Positions 8,632 to 19,400 of a DNA stretch of 24,324 nt are shown here, piece by piece; position 1 is the first letter of the stretch; each line of letters begins with the position of its first letter. The notes below the pieces were generated by a model, which searched no databases, was not told the origin of the DNA, and was given only the letters and a program-made list of their open reading frames with translations. The stretch lies in the IMG/VR virus record IMGVR_UViG_3300036770_006688, positions 1 through 24,324 of that record; one strand, written 5' to 3'. Both the position numbers and the translations under genes were made by a program. Origin of the DNA: a virus.

Positions 8632-10212
8632 TTAAAACTGTAGAATTACTTTAATATCTTCTTTTTGATTTTGGGATCTTGTAATAGCGGGCCTATTATC
8701 AACATAAATTATTTTTCCTGAGTGTTTTTTAACTTCAGGATTGGCTAGACCATTTATAAAAGATTGACCTAATCGGTATGTCCTATTATTTATTATGGTA
8801 GTTATACCTGGACTTTCAGTGGTTCCAAATGCCACATCAATATTTAAATTTAAACTTCCCCCTGAAATAGTTAAATTACCACCAGTAGATGGAGATGTAG
8901 TAAATTTTTCCAAATTGAATCCATATAACGGTGAAGTCTGATCTCCCGAAGTGTTAAATCCTACTAAAGTTTTATCTTGCCAATATTTCAATACTCCAGT
9001 ATTTTTGTCATATGATATAACTCTTGCTACCGCAGTAGTACCTGTTCCTATTGTTTGTGTAATATATGAATCTGGAGCAAAAGAAGCTATTTGATAATCG
9101 GTTGGATTTGTTATTCCAACTAACTTTATTGCAGATAATGCGCTCACTTTATCCGAATTTAATAATTCAGAAGAATTATATTTTTCGGGATTCTCTACAA
9201 TACCTATCCTAGCAATTTCATTACCTGTTATAAAATCTGGATTATCAATATCATTCTCTATTCTGGAATAAACCGAGACATAAAAAGCTCCGAGTTCATT
9301 ATAAATGTCGTATCCATGTCCACCTTTTGGTGGAATTATCACATCAAATTCGGGAGACACTAGAGGAACAGGTAATCCTCCAGCTAAGATATCGACTCTA
9401 CCGTAAGTATAATTTTGTCCGCCACTAGTAATGAATATATTTTCTACTTCTGCATTATTATTAAATGTAATCGTGGCTAAAGCTCCAGATCCATCTCCTT
9501 TTATTGGAACATCTCTAAAGACTCTATTTCTTATACCAGCAACATTGGTATAATTCCCTCTATTTTTAATAACACAGATTTTTATTTGCCCACTAGTTTC
9601 GGCATTATTTTTTATTAGTGAAGATTGATCATCAACTCCCCAGCCGATGGGGGTTGGGATAAAATTAATACTATCAAATCTTATAATATCGGTTGCACTG
9701 AGAGTATAAAGATATTTCCAAATATATTCATCAGCTCCAGTTCCAACTGATCTAGGTTCTAAATCAGTAAAAGTCGGTTCAAATTGAGATGGTTTTCCAT
9801 TTGGATTGTCAGGAGATGTTCCATTTTGTAAGCAAATATAAACTTGGTAGTTATTGTTTACAACATAATAATTTGAAGAATATAAACTTGTTGCAGATGA
9901 TGGTTTTGAGGTTTTAGTTCTACTTATATCATGTCTATACATATCATAAGTAATCCCACTTTCCCATTTTATTTTCCTTATTGCTTGTCTAATATCAGTA
10001 GGATAGATTTTTTTAAGGGCTATCATGGTGTCCCAATAATCTGCTTCTTGCTCAAAACTATCTTTTGGAGCAGGAGGGGACACATTCCAATCTGAAAAAT
10101 TTTCAGTTGGATTTGGTAAACCAATAAAACTGTAATAATTTGTAGAAGAAGCAGTAGAGACAAATTGTTTTGCTCTAGATATTCTTAAATTATCAGTTAT
10201 AATAGCAGACAT
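8632..10212 (-). CDS. 8: Baseplate wedge subunit gp8, enlarged by insertions
   Basis: Homologue of T4 gp8, a wedge subunit that binds gp7 and gp10 in T4. The N-terminal ~215 residues carry the family pattern: ISRAKQFVS then YYSFIG, APKDSFEQEADYWDTMIALK, YVVNNNYQVYICLQNG, and EYIWKYLYTL, which matches the T4 segment YVWEYLFEI. The C-terminus is diagnostic: KHSGKIIYVDNRPAI at about residues 493-507 against HSGEMIYMENRPPI in T4 (recalled from memory), and both proteins end in a short hydrophobic strand. At 526 residues it is far longer than the T4 protein (334). The extra length lies in two places: about residues 225-295, which includes a GDGSGALATI...ITSGGQNYT repeat, and about 345-485. The conserved GGHGYDIYNELGA and RIGIVENP blocks stand between them. 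It begins 22 bases after the preceding gene and ends five bases before the next. No Shine-Dalgarno is seen; a CATAAATA octamer lies upstream. Confidence 0.92.
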   Translation of the reverse strand: MSAIITDNLRISRAKQFVSTASSTNYYSFIGLPNPTENFSDWNVSPPAPKDSFEQEADYWDTMIALKKIYPTDIRQAIRKIKWESGITYDMYRHDISRTKTSKPSSATSLYSSNYYVVNNNYQVYICLQNGTSPDNPNGKPSQFEPTFTDLEPRSVGTGADEYIWKYLYTLSATDIIRFDSINFIPTPIGWGVDDQSSLIKNNAETSGQIKICVIKNRGNYTNVAGIRNRVFRDVPIKGDGSGALATITFNNNAEVENIFITSGGQNYTYGRVDILAGGLPVPLVSPEFDVIIPPKGGHGYDIYNELGAFYVSVYSRIENDIDNPDFITGNEIARIGIVENPEKYNSSELLNSDKVSALSAIKLVGITNPTDYQIASFAPDSYITQTIGTGTTAVARVISYDKNTGVLKYWQDKTLVGFNTSGDQTSPLYGFNLEKFTTSPSTGGNLTISGGSLNLNIDVAFGTTESPGITTIINNRTYRLGQSFINGLANPEVKKHSGKIIYVDNRPAITRSQNQKEDIKVILQF

Positions 10213-10231
10213 TTTTGTAAATTTTATTAGT

Positions 10232-10239
10232 TATTTATG
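10232..10239 (-). promoter_or_regulatory. Late-promoter-like octamer before gp8
   Basis: The minus strand reads CATAAATA, seven of eight matches to the T4 late promoter element TATAAATA. It overlaps the TAA stop of the 1073-residue gene and ends 19 bases before the gp8 ATG. This is the widest gap between complete genes in the window. In such AT-rich DNA chance matches are common, so this is only a candidate; it would allow gp8 and downstream genes an extra late start. Confidence 0.35.
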
Positions 10240-13200
10240 CCAAATAATTTAGGTATTTTAGTGGATTAACTCGTTGAATTATTGTAGATGTGGTAATTCC
10301 TGGAGAATAAGCAATAAAAGTAGAAACTCCAGACTTAGATACATTATAAATTCTACCCCAACTATACTCTCCATAATAAGCAGTTTGGGATATCCCAATA
10401 AAAGAAGAATTTTCTTCAACTTTAACAATAACCTCTTTTACAAAGGTTGTCCCCACCCCAACAATAGTTTTTTGTTTGACTCTACTGCTTTGCACTTGAT
10501 AAACGTTATCAAAAAATGTAGTTCCTATTCCTATAACTTGATTAGATGTATTTAAGGATGTTACAGAATTTCCGATATTAGTATTGTTTACATAAAAATA
10601 ATATCCATTAGAAACTGCACTGGGGCCGGTAATTGCACTTCCTACAGTATTAATTGTAGAATTTCTTAAAAATGAATCTTTTGGTATATACAAATCAAAA
10701 ATTAATGCGTCTATTGAAGATATGGTAGTAGTTCCAACTCCAACAATAACTCCAAAATCTCCTTCGTAAGAAACCTCTTCAGCAAACTCTATTAATTGTC
10801 TAGGTTCTTCTACAATAATATATACCTCAGATGTACTTGTATACCCAACTCCTGGATTGGTAATATTTACAGATGAAATACTTCCAGATGAATTTATTAT
10901 TACAGATGCTTGAGCAGTTGTTCCAAATCCAACTGGAGGAGAGATTGAAACTTGTGGTGTAAAATTATACCCAACTCCTGGATTTAATATTTGTATAGAT
11001 TGAATAGTTCCTGCAACAGAAACAGTAGCAGATAATGCTGCACCAACCTGAGTTTTTTGAGAAATTATAGAAATATCATTAGTAACAGGGGATTCATTTG
11101 AATTATCAAAGAAAGTTTTTACATTATCAACAAATATTTGATTATCAGTAGTTCCTATTCCAGCTATCACAAACGCAGTAGGATAAATTAAAGATTCATA
11201 AATTACTCTATCTTTAGACACAATAGTCGTTACTGTTGAACCAGATCCAGCAATAAATTTATCTACGTTTTGAGGACACCATTTTACGGCCCTTATTTCA
11301 TCAGTGATTGATATACCTTGTTTATCATATAGGTTGGTTTTTACTACATCTACTGAGGTTATATCATTTACTGTCCTAGGGTTTTGGTCTTCAAGTCGAT
11401 CTAAATTATCAAATAACTGAATAGTGTCCCCAGGTTTTATAGTTTCAAAAATATCTACAAGTTTAGTATCAACTCCTTCTGTTCCGGCATAAAAAAGAAT
11501 TGAAGATGTGGATCCCGATCTAGGAGCTTCCACAAAAGTTATAACACTACCCCCTTCAAATGTATATGCTTCTCCTGGAACTTGAAGTACATTATCTATA
11601 AAAATTAAAATAGAATTTTTTACATCAATATCTGAGCCTACTTTAGATAAAATAGCAGTTTGTTCTCCATTAAGTCGTAATGGAAAACTTTTTCTTTGAT
11701 TGTTAAAAAGAGAGTCTATAGGATCAAATACTATTAATTGTCCAATTGTTCTAATGCTAGAATCGTCATTGTAAATTTCATCAACAAAAATCTTAAATTC
11801 TTTAAATGGTACTGAAGTTTCGGTTGGAATACCACTTTGTCCCCCTATCTGAATAGTCAGAATATCTCCTTTTTTGTATGAATAACCTAGTTTAGTTAGA
11901 TTGAAATCAATTATACTTGAACCTTGACCAACAATAATATCAAGTGTGGCTTGTGTCCCTATTCCAGATGATCCAGATGAATATATTAATGGAATATTAC
12001 TGTAAGGTAATGGAGAATCAAAATACACATATGGGGGGTTTGTTATAGTATATCCTGTACCTGGATTGGTTATATTTACTGAAATTACTCTCCCAGAAGA
12101 GACAGTGGCAGTTCCAACGATTTCAATATCAAAATTTGATAAATCACTATATCCCACACCAACATTGACAGTCTGTATCCCTGATCTATAACCAGATCCA
12201 CTATACCCAATAGAAATAGATTGTATTGTTCCAGCCGTAGATACTATGGCGGTTCCACCCGCAGAGATTAAAGGTTGATAACCAAATCCTTCAGTAGATC
12301 CAACAGAAAAAAGTATTCCCCCTCTAGGAAATTCGGATATATTTACATCATATTTTGGAAAAATTGAATTCCCAGTAAAAGTGATGGAAGATATTCCTAA
12401 ATTTTCAGTTAAAATATAGGCCCCATTTATTACGTTCCCAGTTAACCTAGAAGGAGGTTGGAACACATCATTTATAGTTATTATGGCATTATCTGTAGAT
12501 ATTCCAGTAACGTCATTAGAATTTTCTTTAAGGGTAAAAAATTCTTTTACTCCAGTAAACTCTTGTGATATATCATCAAAGATTATATTTTTATCATATG
12601 GTCCAATATCATCATTTTTTATACCCGACCTAAAAAATACTCTTCCACTAAAAGTAGATCCATTTTTCAATCCACTTTCAGTATTAAAAATATTCCCAAA
12701 TGGAGAGTCTGTAAAATAAATAAAATTATCAACTATATTATAATTTCCTTTTATTTTTGTAATAATAGAATTTGAAGAGTGGGATTCCGCTTTGGATCCT
12801 AAAATTGGCCGATCAAAAAAAACATTTTTTTCTGAACCAATCCCAACGGAAATAACATTTAAGTATTCTTCATCAATTTTAATTAAATCACCCCCCTTTA
12901 ATATGGTTGGGTCATTTACTAAAACCGATAAATCAGAATCATCTATTGATTCTAAAGTATATGTTGTTATTGAGGTTGATACTACAGGATCTTGAATAAT
13001 ATTATTAAGAGTTATAAGAGTATTTTTATTTGGATTTTTTGATGCTATTTTATGGAGGCCAACTCCATAACTACTTAAATTTAAAAATATTGGTGTTTCT
13101 AATAAAGAATCTTCCTTTGTAGCAGCTACTCTTAATGTAGAAAAATCAACTTTAATAGCATAAAGAGTCCCTGGTAAAATAGTTGTAGTTACACCGGAAA

Positions 13201-13456
13201 TTACGGTAGGCTCAATTAATATAGGGCTATAAATTACATCTAAAGTGCAATCATAAATTAATTCTTCTCCAGTAACAAAATTATGATTTGTAAAGTTAAA
13301 CCAATTATTTGTCAAATCTACAAAACTATTAGAATTGGATGAAAATTCTCTAGAAAATATTGGAAAATCATCTGACCTCAATTCAAAAGCAGATGCTCCT
13401 AAAAATTCATTACTAATATATTCGCCATAACCTGAAGAAAAGGAAATATTACTCAT
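10235..13456 (-). CDS. Large repeat-built virion structural protein between gp7-like and gp8
   Basis: A 1073-residue protein with no T4 counterpart that I recognise; by position and content a baseplate-associated structural protein. Visible parts in order: an N-terminus with SSGYGEYISNEFLGASAFEL; a repeat at ~53-138 starting NHNFVTGEELIY; a 'KGGDLIKIDEEYL' repeat at ~178-226; a segment ending in a DVFQPPS motif (~299-363); several strand repeats of the NPGxGY type at ~394-559; a LIFIDNVLQVPGEAY segment (~588-660) resembling a module common in phage fibres; two more NPGVGY repeats 42 residues apart (~806-886); and a C-terminus with YYGEYSWGRIYNVS. No signal peptide, membrane helix or catalytic motif is visible. 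Its start overlaps the stop of the gp7-like gene by four bases (ATGA). Its composition is Gly, Ser, Thr, Ile and Asn rich, as expected for beta-structured virion proteins. The exact role is unknown. Confidence 0.9.
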   Translation of the reverse strand: MSNISFSSGYGEYISNEFLGASAFELRSDDFPIFSREFSSNSNSFVDLTNNWFNFTNHNFVTGEELIYDCTLDVIYSPILIEPTVISGVTTTILPGTLYAIKVDFSTLRVAATKEDSLLETPIFLNLSSYGVGLHKIASKNPNKNTLITLNNIIQDPVVSTSITTYTLESIDDSDLSVLVNDPTILKGGDLIKIDEEYLNVISVGIGSEKNVFFDRPILGSKAESHSSNSIITKIKGNYNIVDNFIYFTDSPFGNIFNTESGLKNGSTFSGRVFFRSGIKNDDIGPYDKNIIFDDISQEFTGVKEFFTLKENSNDVTGISTDNAIITINDVFQPPSRLTGNVINGAYILTENLGISSITFTGNSIFPKYDVNISEFPRGGILFSVGSTEGFGYQPLISAGGTAIVSTAGTIQSISIGYSGSGYRSGIQTVNVGVGYSDLSNFDIEIVGTATVSSGRVISVNITNPGTGYTITNPPYVYFDSPLPYSNIPLIYSSGSSGIGTQATLDIIVGQGSSIIDFNLTKLGYSYKKGDILTIQIGGQSGIPTETSVPFKEFKIFVDEIYNDDSSIRTIGQLIVFDPIDSLFNNQRKSFPLRLNGEQTAILSKVGSDIDVKNSILIFIDNVLQVPGEAYTFEGGSVITFVEAPRSGSTSSILFYAGTEGVDTKLVDIFETIKPGDTIQLFDNLDRLEDQNPRTVNDITSVDVVKTNLYDKQGISITDEIRAVKWCPQNVDKFIAGSGSTVTTIVSKDRVIYESLIYPTAFVIAGIGTTDNQIFVDNVKTFFDNSNESPVTNDISIISQKTQVGAALSATVSVAGTIQSIQILNPGVGYNFTPQVSISPPVGFGTTAQASVIINSSGSISSVNITNPGVGYTSTSEVYIIVEEPRQLIEFAEEVSYEGDFGVIVGVGTTTISSIDALIFDLYIPKDSFLRNSTINTVGSAITGPSAVSNGYYFYVNNTNIGNSVTSLNTSNQVIGIGTTFFDNVYQVQSSRVKQKTIVGVGTTFVKEVIVKVEENSSFIGISQTAYYGEYSWGRIYNVSKSGVSTFIAYSPGITTSTIIQRVNPLKYLNYLA
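10840..10984 (-). repeat. In-frame 42-codon tandem repeat (NPGVGY) with a 19-bp exact direct repeat
   Basis: The 19-base string tatacccaactcctggatt (plus strand) occurs at 10840-10858 and again at 10966-10984. The spacing is exactly 126 bases, or 42 codons, and both copies encode the NPGVGY turn of the same protein repeat (NPGVGYNFTPQVSISP and NPGVGYTSTSEVYIIV). The identity of the DNA as well as the protein suggests a fairly recent tandem duplication, or conversion, inside the 1073-residue structural gene. Confidence 0.85.
11780..12275 (-). repeat. Cluster of NPGxGY-type strand repeats in the 1073-residue protein
   Basis: Residues about 394-559 contain at least three divergent copies of a strand-turn-strand unit: IQSISIGYSGSGYRSG, VISVNITNPGTGYTITNPP and IIDFNLTKLGYSYKKGD. 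The general form is hydrophobic strand, (N)PGxGY turn, short strand, then a Gly-Thr loop. The same unit recurs near residues 806-886 of this protein and in three neighbouring genes. Confidence 0.7.
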
Positions 13457-16400
13457 ATTATTAAAGTCTCTGATCTCCTAAATTTTGAAGTTAACGTACT
13501 AAAAATTCTTACTTGATAATTTATATCCTGATATGGAGTAAAATAGATCTCTAAATTACCAGTTGAAATAGAATACTCAACTTCAGTTACACCTATCTCG
13601 CTTTCAGAATTTAATTTTCCAAATTCTACTGAATATACATCTTGATTTGAACTATTTAACATCGTTAAAATTTCACTATAATTGATATTATTAGTGTTTT
13701 CAGTTTCAATTAATATCTGATGTAAGCCAGAAGTATAATTATTATCATACGAATAAATTAAGGTTCTTTGTGGAGATCCAGTTGTTGCAACTCCAACATA
13801 AGTAGATTCTAATTTATTACCACTTAATATTAAAATATCTGAGGAATTAGACGTTAAATCTGACATTTCTATTGAAAGTGAGTTTATAGCAAATTCACTT
13901 TGTTCGGTTGGATGGAGTTGAATGTCAATATCAGACCCATCATATGATAAAGAATATGTCCCTATTCCTGGAGACTGCCCTAGATTTAATTCACTATAAG
14001 AATTATAAAATATGTTAGATCCATCCTGAATATAATTAATCTCATCAGAATAATAAGAATTATTTTCTTGATCTGAATATACAATTAATACTTTTGCTGC
14101 AGATTTTGTATTAGGTATTTTTATAATAGAAGTAGTACCTATTCCAGTTGCTATATTTGAATTAATTTCAATAATATCTCCAAGTGAGGTATTTCCGGTA
14201 ATCTCATCTGAATCACTAATATTAAATGAAAAAGTATTAATAGGATATATTTTATTAGAAAAAATAATTGGGGAAAAACTGACCTCCAAGTTCAGGCCAT
14301 TAACTACAGCATCAAAATATCCCAATTCTTTTTGTGATTCATTTATTGCATATTGATTAATTGAAACAATATCATTATTATGAATTAAATTTAAAAGTAA
14401 ACACTGAGAATTATCCGGCTCCAATTTATCAGAAATATGTATCAGATACTTTTTAAATCTAAACAAGAATTTGTTAAATGTATCAATAATTGTTTTTTCT
14501 TCTGGTTCTTGTGGCTTAAATTTATCGGAAATATCATCAATAGTAATAACTTTATTTCCAATTGATTCGATATAATTCTGTAATCTTCTCGATTTGAAAT
14601 AGACTTCATTAGACTTTAAAGAATTTTCTATATTAAAGTAATTTTCTGTAACTAAATCAAAATCACTTACGCAATTTACATCCAGTACTGATTGGATATC
14701 ATTTATTATTTCAACCGTTCCAAGATCTTGAGTTGTATTAAACCCAACATTTTCATGTGTACTATTGACCAGTAAATTTCCAAATTTTTTAAATCCAGCG
14801 GTATGATTTAATGCATCTACTGAATCGGTCCATTTATCATAACTAACCTCTGATCTTAAATCATATGAGAAGTATTGATAATAATTACTATCATGAATTC
14901 TTTGCAAGGTATCGTTTAAGAATCCAATTTTATCATTCCAACCTTTGTTTACAATTGAATTTGAATTTATATCAACAAAACTTTGTGGTGAATAAATCTC
15001 AGTTATTTCTGAGTAATTGTTACTAGTCTCACCATAGATAATATCACCAACTTCTATGTCTGAACTTGATATAGCTTTTAAAATATTATTCTCAGAATCC
15101 CACTCTACCACCTCACCAATCCCACCTGAAACAGTTTTTAATGTTTCATTTTTAAAGAAATCATTAGCCTTTATTTTTATATCAAAAGAAGGTAAATATG
15201 AATCAGGAATTGCAAATCCAGTAGTATAAAAACTATCTACTGTTCCTAATGTAGTTCCAGATCCAACAAAGTTTGCAACACTATAGCTAAATGTAGCTCC
15301 AATTCCACCTATATTTGGAGTAGAAGATATAATCTCAAAAGAATTATATGCATAATTACTAGAGTTATATCCTTTTACGGTTGAGCTAGAGAATACTGGG
15401 ACATTTTCAATATAAACTTTTTCACCAACATTAAATGGAAAATCATTTAAATCATTAAATCCAGTCTTTAATTTTACTGTTACAAGTCTACTACTTACAT
15501 TATAAGTAATTTCATCAATATCAAATCCATTATCATTGTTTATTGGTATTATTTTTAAATCTGAATTTCTAATTTTATTAGTATTTTGTATTATTAATAC
15601 TTTATTTTCTTGCTCTCTATATTCTAGTTCTACATCAGAATAAATCTGACCTGTTGTCTGGTCGATTAAAATTAAATCGGGTAAATATGAATACCCAAAT
15701 CCCCTAGTCTGTATACCGACAGATTCTAATTGATATAGTGGTTTTAATTTTATAATTTTTGGTATACTTCCTTTAGGTCTAATTGTATAATCTACATTAT
15801 AATCAAAACCAATATCTAATTTTTTAACCTTTTCTATGCTTCCAATACTATTAGATACTGGAAGTAAGTTGGCATTTTTTCCATTTGCACTAATAATACT
15901 TTTTACTTGAGGGAGATTTTCAGATACCTCAAAATTTGTAATTTTTAAAGACTTTATTGGACCAGTTATGGAACTAGATGGAGAATAAAATTTAATTTGA
16001 GAATTAATTGAATCATATCTGTTTTCTTCTGGATATTTTTCAAGTTCATAAGAAAATGTAGTAGATGATATAGAAGTTATAGAATGTTTTCCAGCATATA
16101 GACTGTTATTTTTATGTAACTGAAAAGCGTTTATTTGGTCAAAATCATAATATATTTCTTTTTTAGTATCAGGTGAAAATTGTAAATTAATAGGATCAAA
16201 AGAATAATATAAATTATTTGGTAAATTTTTTGTTATTAATGTATAATTTGCGCTACTACTAATACCTACTTCTCCAAATTTAACTAGATCATAAGTAAAA
16301 TATTCATTTATTAATTTGCTATCAAAATAAAGTTTAAGATCAAATGCGGAATAAGTTTCACCTGAGAAGATAAAAGAAAGAGAGGAATCGGAAACATCAA

Positions 16401-19400
16401 ATACTATATTTTGATCTTTAATTATTTTTATTTTAGGATTTATAGATGAAAATTCACCAACACCTGAGGAAGTTAACTCGATCTCTTCTATTGGAGTTTT
16501 TATTGAATTGTAATATGTTCTAGCTAGTTTAAAACTATCTTTTGTTACAGGTATAATATAATAAATTTCATTATTAGTTAACCCTCCTACAACAGAATTT
16601 GATTCATAAATTACCTTTTCTCCTCTTTCAAATTTATGATTAATACAAGAAATTGTATTATTTACAATATCAACTGAATTTACAGATTTTTTATTGACGC
16701 AGATTCTTCTATTGTAATCATTGTAATAGATTTTATATGTTGTCTGAATTCCAGATACTAGATCTACATTCACTGTATCTAAAATACTCAACCCATGGCT
16801 AGATGCAGTAGAAACAGTAACAGTATTTTTTGATATATTACCTAATAAAGTATTTTCATAATTAGTTTTAAAACTATGGTTTACACCAGTTCCTACGGAA
16901 GTGAAATATAATATACCATCAGTTTTTCCTATACCAGATCTTTGAGTAGAAAGACCTATTAAATCGTTATTAATTTTAGTTACAAATAGTTCTTGATTTA
17001 AAGTAAGTGTAGTTGAAGCAATGCCATTAGTTGAAACTTGTATTGACGTACCACCGTTTGTTGAATATAAAAGTGAGTCACCAGAATTTAATTGATGATT
17101 TTTTAAATAAACACTTTTTACTGGAATTGTTATGGTGGTGTCTCCCAATCCAGAATTGCTTATATTTAAAGTATAATTACCAATTGTTCCTATACCTAAA
17201 GATTCATTCGGGTTTAAATAAAATTCTGAATTTAATTTAAAATTATAACTTGTAGATAAACCAATACTAAATGTAATTTTTCTAGAATCTTCAATTAGTT
17301 GAGAATTTATTTGATGAGTATTGACCCCAGAAGTTCCAAGATAATTTCTTAAAACTTTTATTCTAGAGGATTCAACATCAATGCTTAAAATTTTAACTTT
17401 TTCATCATTTATTGTAAAGGTGTCATTTTCTTTTAATGGAAAAGAAAGATTACCATTAACTCCAAAATATGTTATTATCCCTGTAGTTGAAGTTGGTTCA
17501 ATTTGGAAGGATAAAGATAATGTATTTTTATACGGAATAGCTATTATTTTCTTATCTAATTCAAATTGAGAATTAAATTTGAATTGTTTAGTTGTTTCTA
17601 TATCATGTGGACCAGTAAAAAATCCAATATATGAATTTCTAAATGGAACAACTTCTAAATTATCAATACTAATGTTTGAAACTACAATCGAGGTTACAGC
17701 AACCCCAGAAATATTATCTACTCTTGCAATTGTATTGTCAGTAAAGGTAACTATATCATTTACTTTATAATCAATCCCAGGATTTATAACTTGTATATTG
17801 TCTATAGATGAATCTTTTGTTTTTATTATCTCCAAGGCCTCATCTTTTATTTTACTTGGATTCAATATAAATTCATAATTACTCTTACTGTTTAAAAGAT
17901 TATATGGTGTAGTATTTCTTAAAATTTTATTACCTAAATCCTCAAATTTATCATTTATATTAATTAATTTATTTTTAAATGTTGGCCCTATAACATAAGG
18001 AAATACTGGAGAAAAATAATTAAAGAATGGATTAGAAGAATCTGCTATAAAATCCGAAATAGTACAGAAATATGCATATATTCCATTTGGATAATCTGGT
18101 GTTATACAAAATCTACCATTATGTTCATCTAAATCCCCATTTTTAGTAAAAATATAGTCTTCAACAAAAAATCCAAGTGGATATGTTGAGGTGGATGGTC
18201 TATCTTCTAAATTCAATTGACTTAAGGATTTTAACTCATATCCAGATTTTAGTGCTTTTATTGCTCCTGAATTGCCATTAGCGTAACCATACGGGCCATA
18301 AATCGGATTACCATCATATGCCCATCCAATGAGAGGAGAATGAGCAGTAGATGCTTGCTCTTTTCCTGAAGTAAAAACCAAATCTCTTATATTTTTATTT
18401 CCAATTTTCCTTAGAGCTGTCTGTCTAAGAGCCCTTGCAGCATATAAATGAGTATATTCTAATGAGTCTACAGAACGAATTAAATATCCATCATCCCTTG
18501 TTATATTTTTAGTCTTTATTAATCTTTCTACGATATTAATTCTTCTTGATTCTAAATTGACGTTAAAATTAACCCCAGTACCCTTTGATACAACTGCAAT
18601 TGAAGTTAACTGTGGATCTAAATTTTGACCACCATTTACAATTATAACATCTACAAGTTTACCATTAGATAAAACAGGAGTCAAAGTTGCTCCATTATCA
18701 AAAGGTGTTATAATTAATTCCGGTACTTGTTGATAATCTGTCCCAGGAGAATTAACAACAACCTTAACTATAGATCCATTTAAAATTATAGGAGTAACTT
18801 GGGCATTTCTTCCAGTTTGGACTTCTATTACAGGTTTTCTTTCATAATTAATAATATTTTCTGATCCATATTTTTGCCCTTTATTTTCAATAAAAGCAGA
18901 ATATATTTTACCAGAAAATACGGGCTGAAGCTTTGCTGTTAAATCTTGACCAATAAAAGTAGAGATTCCAATTCTACCAGATAATTCTACTTTTATTTCT
19001 GGATAATTAAAATAATGATTCCCAGATGTGGCGGAAATTATACCTACATACTCTTTTCGTATGAAATTACTCTCTACAGATTCAATGGTAGATATACCAG
19101 ATAATCTAATATTGTCAGTATCTATAACTGTTACATAATAAGATTCTAAAGAATTTAATCCCACTATAGGAGAATCATCTGGATAATATGTTATTATTTC
19201 CCCTGATTCATAACCATGATCAATGATAGTTAGTGTATTGGATGAGGTATTAATTCCAGATATTTTTACTTTTTTATTTCTATATTTTTGTCCAGAATTA
19301 ATTACTTTTATGTTTGATATTCTTTTCTTAGAATTAACTGAAATTAAAGAGTGAATTCCAGTACCTATACCAGAAAGATTAATAGTATTAATTCCAACTG

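Noticed and set aside
10274-10555. Plus-strand open frame of 93 residues antisense to the 1073-residue gene
   Set aside because: Its Asn/Ser/Arg-rich sequence mirrors the Gly/Thr-rich coding strand; no motif and no gene neighbour on that strand.
10800-12275. CRISPR-like or other non-coding repeat array
   Set aside because: The repeated DNA is in frame, encodes a repeated protein unit with conserved Gly and Tyr, and lacks regular spacers.
12483-12995. Two short plus-strand frames (78 and 67 residues)
   Set aside because: Both are antisense to the 1073-residue gene with no supporting signal; other short plus-strand frames at 2043, 17031, 17381 and 17579 were rejected for the same reason.
18055-18360. 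YHYH domain as evidence of an enzyme or a host gene picked up by transfer
   Set aside because: No catalytic set is known to me, base composition matches the surrounding gene, and the domain is in frame inside a structural protein; only its presence is claimed.
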